A DNA stretch of 64,000 nucleotides from Candidatus Peregrinibacteria bacterium (GTDB taxonomy: Bacteria > Patescibacteriota > Gracilibacteria > UBA1369 > LOWO2-01-FULL-3). Position numbers and translations under genes: made by a program. Below, in pieces: positions 6,391-14,946 of this stretch. The DNA lies in assembly GCA_018655275.1 (NCBI GenBank), contig JABIJZ010000004.1:1-64000 (forward strand), written 5' to 3'. The notes below the pieces were generated by a model that was not told the DNA's origin, did no database searches, and saw only the letters and a program-made list of their open reading frames with translations. The stretch's first letter is position 1; each line of letters begins with the position of its first letter.

Positions 6391-8979
6391 ATGACAGAGA
6401 AGCTCACACCAATGATGACTCAATACAAAGCTGTAAAAGAACAGTACAAGGATTGTATGGTTTTTTTTCGGCTTGGAGATTTTTATGAAATGTTTTTTGA
6501 GGACGCGATGGAGGGGTCGAAAATCCTTGGGATTACGCTGACTTCTCGAACAAAAGGTGAAGGTGCAAAGGTTCCTATGTGTGGTGTTCCCTTTCATGCT
6601 GTTGATAATTATATTGGAAAATTGACGCGAGCTGGGAAAAAGGTTGCGATTTGTGACCAAGTTACAGAGCCGAATGGGCATGGAATTGTTGAACGAGATG
6701 TTGTGAAAGTGATAACGCCTGGGACGACTTTTGATGACAATATATTAGATGGGAAAGCCAACAATTATGTAGCATGTTTGGTGCGAGGATATGATGGATT
6801 TGGGTTTGCTTATAGCGATGTGACGACTGGAGCTTTTTTTGTAAGTGAATTTGTGAATTTTGATGGGATTTTGAATGAATTGACTCGAGTAGGGGCGGCT
6901 GAGTTGATTGTGCCTGAATCTTTGAGTGAGGATGTTCGTGTCCGAGATTTGCGAAAATCTGGGATTGATGTGGCGGTTTTCACTTACGAAACTGCGAAGG
7001 ATCCGCGGAGTGTTTTTACGGATAATTTTGGGATTAAATCTATTCAAGTTTTTGGTTTGGATTCGCATGAGGCGGCGTTGATTGCGGCTGCGAATTTGTA
7101 TGAATATTTGAGAGAAACGCAGAAAACTGAACTGTCTCATATCGAGAAAATCGCTTGGTATTCAGTTTCTGAGTTTATGCCTTTGTATAAATCTACTGTG
7201 CGGAATTTGGAGATTTTTCACACTGCTGGAGAAGGAAAAAGAGAGGGAAGTTTGGCTTCTGTTGTCGATAAAACTGTGACGGCGATGGGGGGCAGAAAAA
7301 TGAGGAATTGGATGATGCATCCGTTGAAATCTGAGGATGAAATTGGGCAGCGGTTTGATGCGGTTTCTGAATTTTTGGGAAGTTCTGCTGCGCTGAAAGA
7401 TGTGCGTGGAATTTTGGGTGGTTCGTTGGATATTGAGAGGATTTTGAGTAGGTTGAGTTTGGGGACTGGGAATGCGCGGGATTTGGTTGCCTTGAAGGAA
7501 TCTATGAAAATTGTCCCTGAAGTGAAAGTGCTTTTGAAGAATTTTGGGAGCGAGTTTGTTTCTGGGATTGCTGGAGATTTGGTGGATTTGAAGGAATTGG
7601 TTTCGTTGGTTGAGACGGCAATTGATGAGAATCCGCCTGCGATTATTAGGGAAGGTGGGATGATGGCTGACGGATATAATTCTGAGTTGGATGATTTGAG
7701 ATCGGTTAGAACTGAAGGAAAGACGTTTATTGCGGAAATGCAGCAACGAGAGATTGAGAGAACTGGGATTTCGTCGTTAAAAATTAAATATAATAAAGTT
7801 TTTGGATACTACATCGAGATAAGCAAAGCGAATCTGGATGGCGTGCCTGAAGATTATATTCGGAAGCAAACTTTGGTGAATGCGGAACGATTTATTACGC
7901 CTGAATTGAAGGAATATGAGGAGAAAGTTTTGAATAGTGTTGAGCGGATTTGTGAGCTTGAATACCGGTTGTTCAATGAAGTTCGAGAGAAAGTTGTGGC
8001 TATGGGCGGGGATATTCGACGGGTTGCCGATGCGGTAGCTCGGCTGGATGTTGTTTGTTCTTTTGCTGAGTTGGCTTTGGTCGGGAATTATTGTAGGCCT
8101 GAAATTGTTCCGGAGAATGTTATTGAGATTGCGGATGGGCGGCATCCTATTGTGGAGAGTCTGAGATTTGGAAGGGATTTTGTGCCGAATGATTGTAGAG
8201 TGGGCGGGGTGGAGGGCGACGGAGCGGGATTTTTGAACCTGATTACGGGGCCGAATATGGGTGGTAAAAGTGTGTATATCAAGCAGGTTGCGCTGATTGT
8301 TTATCTTGCGCATATTGGGTGTTTTGTTCCGGCTAGAGAGTGCCGACTTGGGTTGGTAGATCAGATTTTTACTCGAGTGGGGGCTCATGATAATCTCGGT
8401 GATGGGGAAAGTACTTTTATGGTCGAGATGATGGAAGCGGCATCGATTTTGCATAATGCGACTGAACGAAGTTTGATTATTTTGGATGAGATTGGACGTG
8501 GAACTTCGACTTATGATGGGGTTAGTATTGCTTGGGCGATTTGTGAATATATTCATGATAGTTTGAAGTCGAAAACTTTGTTTGCGACGCATTATCATGA
8601 GTTGGTTTCGTTGGTGGATGAGCTTGATGGTGGGAAAAATTTCAGTGTGGCGGTGTCGGATAGTGGAGCTGGGAAGGATGATCTTGTCTTTTTGTATAAG
8701 GTTGTAAAGGGTGGGACTAGTAAAAGTTATGGGATAGAAGTTGCGAAATTGGCTGGGCTGCCGAAATCAGTTATTATGCGAGCGCGTGGTGTTTTGGGAA
8801 AATTGGAGGAGGACGTGGTTGGTTTGCGAGAAACTCCTGCGCCTGATGATCAAATTGCGATGTTTGATGAGAGAGGGCACAAGGCCTTGGAGGAATTGAA
8901 AGATATTGATGCTGATCGGATGACACCAATTGAGGCTTTGAATAAATTTCATGAGCTGAAAGAGAAGGGATTACTGTAG
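6391..8979 (+). CDS. mutS: DNA mismatch repair ATPase MutS
   Basis: MutS recognises mismatches and recruits MutL. The ATG at 6391 gives MTEKLTPMMTQYKAVKEQY and 862 residues, normal for MutS1. The mismatch-reading Phe-x-Glu lies in GDFYEMFFED. The ATPase has Walker A GPNMGGKS, the loop STFMVEMMEAASILHNA, Walker B LIILDEIGRGTSTYDG and the switch FATHYHEL. The C-terminus carries a short dimerisation tail (TPIEALNKFHELKEKGLL). A TATAAT only seven bases before the ATG suggests leaderless translation. mutL follows after 38 bases, so the two form an operon. Confidence 0.97.
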   Translation: MTEKLTPMMTQYKAVKEQYKDCMVFFRLGDFYEMFFEDAMEGSKILGITLTSRTKGEGAKVPMCGVPFHAVDNYIGKLTRAGKKVAICDQVTEPNGHGIVERDVVKVITPGTTFDDNILDGKANNYVACLVRGYDGFGFAYSDVTTGAFFVSEFVNFDGILNELTRVGAAELIVPESLSEDVRVRDLRKSGIDVAVFTYETAKDPRSVFTDNFGIKSIQVFGLDSHEAALIAAANLYEYLRETQKTELSHIEKIAWYSVSEFMPLYKSTVRNLEIFHTAGEGKREGSLASVVDKTVTAMGGRKMRNWMMHPLKSEDEIGQRFDAVSEFLGSSAALKDVRGILGGSLDIERILSRLSLGTGNARDLVALKESMKIVPEVKVLLKNFGSEFVSGIAGDLVDLKELVSLVETAIDENPPAIIREGGMMADGYNSELDDLRSVRTEGKTFIAEMQQREIERTGISSLKIKYNKVFGYYIEISKANLDGVPEDYIRKQTLVNAERFITPELKEYEEKVLNSVERICELEYRLFNEVREKVVAMGGDIRRVADAVARLDVVCSFAELALVGNYCRPEIVPENVIEIADGRHPIVESLRFGRDFVPNDCRVGGVEGDGAGFLNLITGPNMGGKSVYIKQVALIVYLAHIGCFVPARECRLGLVDQIFTRVGAHDNLGDGESTFMVEMMEAASILHNATERSLIILDEIGRGTSTYDGVSIAWAICEYIHDSLKSKTLFATHYHELVSLVDELDGGKNFSVAVSDSGAGKDDLVFLYKVVKGGTSKSYGIEVAKLAGLPKSVIMRARGVLGKLEEDVVGLRETPAPDDQIAMFDERGHKALEELKDIDADRMTPIEALNKFHELKEKGLL

Positions 8980-9017
8980 TGCGCGCAGTGGCGTACCGGA
9001 AATTAACAAATCGAAAA

Positions 9018-10847
9018 ATGTCTATAATTAAAATTTTGTCGGAGACGTTGGTTAACCAGATTGCGGCTGGTGAAGTTATTGAGCGGCCGGCTTCGTGTGT
9101 GAAGGAGCTGGTTGAAAATAGTCTGGATTCTGGGGCTAATTCTATTACTGTTGAGGTTCGGGATGGAGGCCGTACTTTTGTGAAAGTTAGTGATAACGGG
9201 AGTGGGATGTCGCGAGGTGATGCTGGTAAAGCGATTTTGAGGCATGCGACGAGTAAGATTTCGTCTGAGCAGGATTTGTGGAAGATTGGGACGATGGGTT
9301 TTCGTGGTGAAGCTTTGGCTTCGATTGCGTCTGTTTCTCGGTTTGTTTTGAAGAGTAAAGTTGCTGGGGCAGCGTCCGGAGTCGAAATTGTGATCGAAGG
9401 TGGCGATGTGAAAACTGTGCAGGATTGTGGGATGAGTGAAGGAACGCAGATTGAGGTTCATGATTTGTTTTTCAACACACCGGCTCGTGCGAAATATTTG
9501 AAAAAAGATTCTACTGAGATTGGGCACATTGCGACTTGGTTAAATTCGATGGCTTTGGCTCGACCTGAGGTTGGATTTACTTTGATTCATAATGACAAGA
9601 AAAGTTTTCAGTTGCCGAGTGGGTCAAGTTTGGAGCGACGAATTGCGGATGTTTTTGGGACGGCTACTAAGGACGCGATGATTCCTATTTTTTATGGAGG
9701 GACTGATTTTGGTTTGAGTGGATTTGTGGGTAAACCAGCTATTTCGAGGGGAGGATCGAAGTACCAATATATTTTTGTAAATCGACGACCGATTTCTCAT
9801 TATTTGATTGCGTACAAGGTGAAAGAGGCTTTCAAATCGCTCCTGATGGAGGGGGAAAATCCGGTTTTTATTTTGAATATTGAGATTGATCCGGGGTTGA
9901 TCGATGTGAATGTGCATCCGCGGAAAGTTGAGATTCGTTTTGAGGATCAGCAGAGGATTTTGGAGGTGGTTTATAGTTCTGTGAAAGCGGCTTTGGAGAA
10001 ATCGAATTTGACTCCGCTGGGAGTGACTGAGGCTGGACGGTATATGTCGGATAAGTTTCCTGTGGATAGTTCGCGGGGGTCGAGCGTGAGCGGTGGAGGT
10101 GGGTATAGCGGTGGTGCTGGCAGCGGGAGTGGCAGCGAGCGATTTTCGGGTGATTTTGCAGGAGTGAATTCGTTCCCGGGAACGGATTTACAGGTTGGGA
10201 ATGACCATTTTGGAGGAACGCCAAATTTTGACCGAGAACAGGGTTCTCTTGATATTCAAGGTGGTGGCGTAACTTCTTTGAAAGCAATTACCCAGGTTTC
10301 GAATGCTTATATTGTTGCGCAGAATGAGGATGGATTGGTTTTGATAGATCAGCATGCGGCGCATGAACGGGTGCGGTATTTTGAGCTTTTGGATCAGTTT
10401 GATGGGAAGACGAAAAATGTTCAACCGCTTTTGATGCCGGAGGATTTGAAATTACCTTTGGATGAATTGACTTTGCTTCGAGATAATTTGGAGACTTTTG
10501 AAAAATTGGGGTTTGAGCTTTCGGAAGGGCCTGATAATTCGATGGTTTTGTACGCTGTGCCTTCTGTTTTGTCTGGAGAAGATGCGGTTGAGGTTGTTGG
10601 TGGAGTTTTGGATGATATTGCTCATTCTTCTGCACCTACTGCGAAGCAGGGGCGCACTGAAACGATCCTAAACTATATGTCTTGCAGGAGTGCGGTGAAA
10701 TTTGGGCAGAAATTGTCGATCGATGAGATGGATGCGCTTTTGAGACAAATGGAGAAGATTGATCGGCCTTATACTTGTCCTCATGGTCGGCCTACGATGA
10801 TTTCGTTGACGTTTGGCGAATTAGAAAAGATGTTTGGGAGGAAGTAG
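9018..10847 (+). CDS. mutL: DNA mismatch repair protein MutL, endonuclease type
   Basis: MutL couples mismatch recognition to strand incision. The ATG at 9018 gives MSIIKILSETLVNQIAAGEVI, the canonical N-terminus. GHKL ATPase motifs are VKELVENSLDSGA, DNGSGM, GFRGEALASI and HPRKVEIRF. A Gly/Ser linker (about residues 350-385) leads to the dimerisation domain, whose metal site has DQHAAHERVRYFE, SCRSAVKFGQ, CPHGRP and a terminal FGRK. The usual DQHA-x2-E-x4-E has Phe where the second Glu should be, with Glu one position later. Otherwise it looks like a nicking MutL, as in organisms without MutH. It is 609 residues long and cotranscribed with mutS. Confidence 0.95.
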   Translation: MSIIKILSETLVNQIAAGEVIERPASCVKELVENSLDSGANSITVEVRDGGRTFVKVSDNGSGMSRGDAGKAILRHATSKISSEQDLWKIGTMGFRGEALASIASVSRFVLKSKVAGAASGVEIVIEGGDVKTVQDCGMSEGTQIEVHDLFFNTPARAKYLKKDSTEIGHIATWLNSMALARPEVGFTLIHNDKKSFQLPSGSSLERRIADVFGTATKDAMIPIFYGGTDFGLSGFVGKPAISRGGSKYQYIFVNRRPISHYLIAYKVKEAFKSLLMEGENPVFILNIEIDPGLIDVNVHPRKVEIRFEDQQRILEVVYSSVKAALEKSNLTPLGVTEAGRYMSDKFPVDSSRGSSVSGGGGYSGGAGSGSGSERFSGDFAGVNSFPGTDLQVGNDHFGGTPNFDREQGSLDIQGGGVTSLKAITQVSNAYIVAQNEDGLVLIDQHAAHERVRYFELLDQFDGKTKNVQPLLMPEDLKLPLDELTLLRDNLETFEKLGFELSEGPDNSMVLYAVPSVLSGEDAVEVVGGVLDDIAHSSAPTAKQGRTETILNYMSCRSAVKFGQKLSIDEMDALLRQMEKIDRPYTCPHGRPTMISLTFGELEKMFGRK

Positions 10848-10852
10848 TGGCG

Positions 10853-10871
10853 ACGCGCGCATGGAGCGCGT
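10853..10871. terminator. Possible hairpin between mutL and a convergent gene
   Basis: ACGCGC/GCGCGT arms with a seven-base loop lie just after the mutL stop and before the convergent DUF4012 gene stop. There is no T-run on either side, so termination is uncertain. Confidence 0.3.
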
Positions 10872-10881
10872 GGCGTGGTGA

Positions 10882-13056
10882 TTATTCCTTCGCCCCGAAA
10901 ACTGCGGAGAAGTATCTGTCGTAAACGAGGTTTGTTGCGTATGAGATGAAGTCTTCGCTTGCGAGGTAGGCATCTTCTGGGTAGTAGGCGTAGGAAACGA
11001 TGTTGTCTGAGCCTGGGCTTTCTTGAATTTCGATTGTTTTGGTGAAGACTCCGCCTTTTGAGCCGGGTTGTTTTTGGATTGTGAGTTTGTACGTATCGAG
11101 AGGATCGAAATCGAGTGTGAATGGGAGTTTGTATCGGAGAGTGATGGATACTTCGTTTTGTGGTGGAACCCGCATTTCTGTGAGGAAATATGTTTTGTCG
11201 AGATCTTCGTCGTATCCGACTTCGACGTCGGACTCTTTTACGCCTTCAACTTCTATTAATTGAGAGCCTTCCGGGACGATGATTCGTGTGTTGACATGGT
11301 TTGTTCCCCGTCCAAGCATATCTATGATGTAACCTGGGGTTTGTTTGTGATCGAATCCGAAACTGTCCCAAATGTCGTTCCATGCGTTCTGTGCTTCACG
11401 TGAGAAAGTGTGTTCGCGGGTTACCGTAACTTCGTCTATTATTTCGCCGTCCTCGTCGATAATTGTGTGATGTTGGATTCTACTGATAATGAATGGCTCG
11501 GTTTTTGTACCGCCCATTGCGACGTGAATTACGTTGAGATAATCGTCTTTTTCCCCGAGAAGTGGGACGCGACCTGAAACTCCAAGTGTGTCTAATAATG
11601 ATTGGATGATTGAGTCGCGAGAGTAGGCCATGATCATTTTTTGTTGAACGGCTTTGTAGATTACGCTCATTATTTTCGAGACGTTTTCTTTTTTCATTAA
11701 TGCTTTTTGGAATTCTGGGACCAGCACTTTCAGGATGTGTTTGGGGTCCTCTGCTCCCCAGATTTTTCCTTCGATTACGTAGGTGAGGATTGCGTTGTAG
11801 TTTTCTGAATCTATTTTGTTTGGGAGGTCACCTACTTGGATTGGGCCTGTAATTTCGAGGAAATCTTTTAGTAAGCTTTGGTTAACTGCGATGACCGTGT
11901 CCACGCTTGGACCGCCTTCTTTTTGCAGCATCCATGCGGCTTTGTTACCTGAGTAAAAGAAATCCGGGGAATAATTTGAGTTTCGGAAAAGAATATTGGG
12001 ACTGTATTTGTCCATGTAGCTTGGCGCTTCTATTATTTCTGTGTATTGGTCGTCAAGGTGGTACACGTCTTCGACGCGGATGTTTTCGATGAAGCCGTCG
12101 TTCATGTCGACGATTGCGTAACTTCCGATGAAGCCGCCTGTTGGTCTAGCTTCCGCGTTGTTTTGGAAAAGGATCAAGTATCTGTGGATGTGTTTTTCAC
12201 CTAGAAGTTTTAGGATTGCTGGAAAGTGTTCTTCGATTGATTCGAGAGTTTTTATTATTTGTGAGATTTTTTCTTTTGCATATACGAATCGGCCCTTGAG
12301 GTCGGGTGGCAAAAGGTCTTCGTTTATCTTCTCAAGCTCTACGCTGGCTGCTCTTGTTTCTACTAGTGCTAGTGTCGCTTTTTCGATTCCTTTTTTTAGA
12401 AAGTCGGTTACGTCGATGTCGGTTTGGTGTGGGAGACCTTCTTCGTTTTTTGAGACGATGTAGAGTGGGATTTGGTTTAATTCTTCTAAAGCTTCTGTGA
12501 AGTACTCCCCTGCTTTTGCGAAATATTTTCCACTATTGAGGATCGCTTTTGCGCTTGAGGCCAGGCTGCTTTCGCGGGCGTAGATGGTGTCGTCGTTTGC
12601 GATGAACCACAGGATTGTTTCTGCGTCTTCGAAGTTTTCGAGTGCGTTTTCGAAGGCCTGAAGCGCGTCTGTAAATTGTACTTTTGTTGTGCTTTTTGAG
12701 CCTTCCAGTAATTTTGAATAGCCTTGTGAGGCTGAGTATGTGATCGCGTTTTTTGCCTCTATGCTTTTGAGATAAACGTTCACAGAATTGATCGCGAGAA
12801 GAATGATGAATCCTACGACAACAATGCCGAGTATGTTTGAAATGAAACGGTAATATTTGTTTGGTTTGACTCTGAGATAGAGGCCTTTTTGGCTTTTGTT
12901 CTCGGTGTGGATGTCCTGGATTTTGGGTTGTTTGGACTCTTTTTTTAGTTTTGGATTGTGGGCAGGTTTTGAAGTTTTTTTAGAAACCCCACCGCTTAGA
13001 TTTATCGGCTCGTTCTCGCCTGAAGCGGAAATGTTTTCGGTCTTTTTATTCGACAT
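10882..13056 (-). CDS. DUF4012-family membrane-anchored protein
   Basis: This 724-residue protein has a Lys/Ser-rich cytosolic tail (1-68), one membrane helix (about 72-92), a helical segment, and then the DUF4012 signature YLILFQNNAEARPTGGFIGS near residue 290. DUF4012 proteins are exported and frequent in Gram-positive and CPR bacteria; their biochemistry is not established, although they often sit near polysaccharide or envelope genes. The C-terminal third is beta-rich and extracellular. The start overlaps the DUF3352 gene by 11 bases, so both are on one transcript from the promoter near 14890. Confidence 0.75.
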   Translation of the reverse strand: MSNKKTENISASGENEPINLSGGVSKKTSKPAHNPKLKKESKQPKIQDIHTENKSQKGLYLRVKPNKYYRFISNILGIVVVGFIILLAINSVNVYLKSIEAKNAITYSASQGYSKLLEGSKSTTKVQFTDALQAFENALENFEDAETILWFIANDDTIYARESSLASSAKAILNSGKYFAKAGEYFTEALEELNQIPLYIVSKNEEGLPHQTDIDVTDFLKKGIEKATLALVETRAASVELEKINEDLLPPDLKGRFVYAKEKISQIIKTLESIEEHFPAILKLLGEKHIHRYLILFQNNAEARPTGGFIGSYAIVDMNDGFIENIRVEDVYHLDDQYTEIIEAPSYMDKYSPNILFRNSNYSPDFFYSGNKAAWMLQKEGGPSVDTVIAVNQSLLKDFLEITGPIQVGDLPNKIDSENYNAILTYVIEGKIWGAEDPKHILKVLVPEFQKALMKKENVSKIMSVIYKAVQQKMIMAYSRDSIIQSLLDTLGVSGRVPLLGEKDDYLNVIHVAMGGTKTEPFIISRIQHHTIIDEDGEIIDEVTVTREHTFSREAQNAWNDIWDSFGFDHKQTPGYIIDMLGRGTNHVNTRIIVPEGSQLIEVEGVKESDVEVGYDEDLDKTYFLTEMRVPPQNEVSITLRYKLPFTLDFDPLDTYKLTIQKQPGSKGGVFTKTIEIQESPGSDNIVSYAYYPEDAYLASEDFISYATNLVYDRYFSAVFGAKE

Positions 13057-14860
13057 TTATGTAGTAATGAGCGGTTATTCCGTCACCAAAATATTCTCGC
13101 CCTGCGCTGATCGATTTTATCAAATTTATGTCTGGGAAAAGTGCTTTTGTGTCTATATAGATTGTGTCGTCTGAGCCTGGCGCGATTGTTGGGACATTGC
13201 TGAATTCGTTTGTTGCTTCTCCGGTTGTAAATTTTATTGAATCTTTTAATGATTCTTTGCCAGTTGAAATTATAGCGAGATCGTCAACGACTGCGTAGTA
13301 CACGCCCCAGCTTTTGTCGGCTGTTGCCATTTCGTAAATCACTACATCGCCGTATTGGTCTTCGGCTTTTATTAATTCTTCTGGGCTAGCTACGATTTCT
13401 TTTGCGACTGTCCCGTCTGGGAGTTCGTGTTCTACCACGTGAGGCTCGAAAACTGCGCCTGTCGAAACAAAATTTGTGGCGATTTTTTGGAGTCGCAATG
13501 TGTCGTCTCCTGGATCTTCGAGTTTGAGGATGATTGTGTACATGTTTTTGCCGGCTTCAGCTGCGGCTGCGTCGCGACTCATAGCTAATGCGAATTCATT
13601 TTCGAGTAATGGATAAACGTCTTCCTCTAGCGAGATACTGGATCCGAGATATTTTTCGGTGTAGTTTTGGATCACTCCTTCGAAGACTTCGGTTGTTGTT
13701 TGTGAGCCTTCGCTGAGGACGGCGACTAATCTTTTTATTTGTGTGATTGCGTCGACTCCTCCCCAGAAAACCACGCTGTCGTTCGGCATGTATTTTGTGA
13801 GTTTTGATCGATATGATTTGCTTTGGTTGAGGTATTTGTTTCCTCTGAGGTACGGCTCTTTTAGTTTTGAGAAGGATTCTATTTGTAAGTGGTCGTCTTT
13901 TGCTATTAGGCTTAGACCTTCCGCTTTTACAACTTCGTTGAATGGAGTTTTTGCCGTTGAATAGAGAGATGTTCCTGTGATGTTGTTGTATTTCTGGACA
14001 AGTTTGTCGTGTGCGACTGAGTAGTTTATGAATACGAATGCCACTTTGTTGAATGGCATTTCGTCCTCAATGTCTTCGTATTCTTCTCTGTCTGAGAGAG
14101 GTGTGAAGTGCTCTTTTTGGAGAAGCTCGATGGCTTTGACGTCTGTTGTTAAGATGAGGTAATTCCCTAAAAAGTCTGCGTAAAAATGTTTGTCCAAATC
14201 TCGATTTTCGCTCTTGTCTCTGAGGTTGAGCGAGTAATATTTTTTGTTGTCGGCTTCGATTTCCTCAAGTGTTGAAAGATTATTTTCTGCGATGTTGTTT
14301 AAAGCTTTTAGCGTGGCTTCTTTGCTCAAAGTTTCTAAGAAAAAGACTGTCGCCAACGGATTTTCCGGGTCAGCATCTATCTCTGCAGCACCTATTTGTC
14401 TGCCAAGCCATGGCTGTATGTCGAGGGCGAAATTTATATTGAATTTCTCCTGGATCGACATTGCGAGACTTTCTGATGAATATTCCGTATTCGAAAGAAG
14501 TTTGTCGATTTTTGTGAGTTGGGTGTGGTCTGCGTATGTGTTTACTTCGATGAGGGCGCTTGTTCTTTCCGCTGGAAGGAATTCCGCTAGAGGTGTTGGT
14601 CTGAATGTTTTTTGGAAAATATGAACGCCAAATACGATTAATATTGTCGCCATTATCAGGACTAGGAGTGTGCCGAATATTTTTTGTGGTGGGAGGTGTT
14701 TTTTTGGCTTTGTGGTTTTTTGGTTTTTCGCAGGTTTCGCGGTTTTTTTCTTTAATTTGAGAAATTTTAACTTTTTTAGCTTCGAAATCTTGCCTTTTTT
14801 GGAAGGTTGTTTGGTCTCTTCTATTCTTCTTTTCTTTTTTGCTGAGGATTTTCGGCCCAT
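13046..14860 (-). CDS. DUF3352-like exported protein
   Basis: The ATG at 14860 gives MGRKSSAKKKRRIEE and 604 residues. An extremely Lys-rich cytosolic tail (1-60) precedes one membrane helix (about 63-85). The extracellular part begins PLAEFLPAERTSALIEVNT and continues with repeats of the DUF3352 type (alternating beta/alpha, KEATLKALNNIA, LSLIAKDDHLQIESFSK). The function of the family is unknown. It is first in a two-gene operon with the DUF4012 gene and divergent from alaS. An upstream in-frame start exists, but it would run into the alaS promoter and add unlikely residues. Confidence 0.6.
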   Translation of the reverse strand: MGRKSSAKKKRRIEETKQPSKKGKISKLKKLKFLKLKKKTAKPAKNQKTTKPKKHLPPQKIFGTLLVLIMATILIVFGVHIFQKTFRPTPLAEFLPAERTSALIEVNTYADHTQLTKIDKLLSNTEYSSESLAMSIQEKFNINFALDIQPWLGRQIGAAEIDADPENPLATVFFLETLSKEATLKALNNIAENNLSTLEEIEADNKKYYSLNLRDKSENRDLDKHFYADFLGNYLILTTDVKAIELLQKEHFTPLSDREEYEDIEDEMPFNKVAFVFINYSVAHDKLVQKYNNITGTSLYSTAKTPFNEVVKAEGLSLIAKDDHLQIESFSKLKEPYLRGNKYLNQSKSYRSKLTKYMPNDSVVFWGGVDAITQIKRLVAVLSEGSQTTTEVFEGVIQNYTEKYLGSSISLEEDVYPLLENEFALAMSRDAAAAEAGKNMYTIILKLEDPGDDTLRLQKIATNFVSTGAVFEPHVVEHELPDGTVAKEIVASPEELIKAEDQYGDVVIYEMATADKSWGVYYAVVDDLAIISTGKESLKDSIKFTTGEATNEFSNVPTIAPGSDDTIYIDTKALFPDINLIKSISAGREYFGDGITAHYYINVE

Positions 14861-14886
14861 TTTGTATCGGTTAATGAGGTGCGGAC

Positions 14887-14915
14887 AGTATAGCATGTTT
14901 TTGAGTGGGTTGAAA
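14887..14915 (-). promoter_or_regulatory. Promoter of the DUF3352-DUF4012 operon
   Basis: On the minus strand TATACT (14892-14887) lies 17 bases after TTTCAA (14915-14910). The -35 is poor and is the exact complement of the alaS -35, so the two divergent promoters share one element. Confidence 0.4.
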
Positions 14916-14938
14916 AACGCTCCGCTTTCCCGTAAAAT
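14910..14938 (+). promoter_or_regulatory. alaS promoter
   Basis: TTGAAA (14910-14915), 17 bases and TAAAAT (14933-14938). The ATG at 14947 begins eight bases after the -10 box, so the mRNA would be leaderless or nearly so. Confidence 0.6.
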
Positions 14939-14946
14939 CTGCGCTG

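Noticed and set aside
7162-10635. Several long minus-strand frames opposite mutS and mutL
   Set aside because: They mirror codon bias of the real genes (Asn/His/Arg/Ile/Pro-rich translations) and have no family features.
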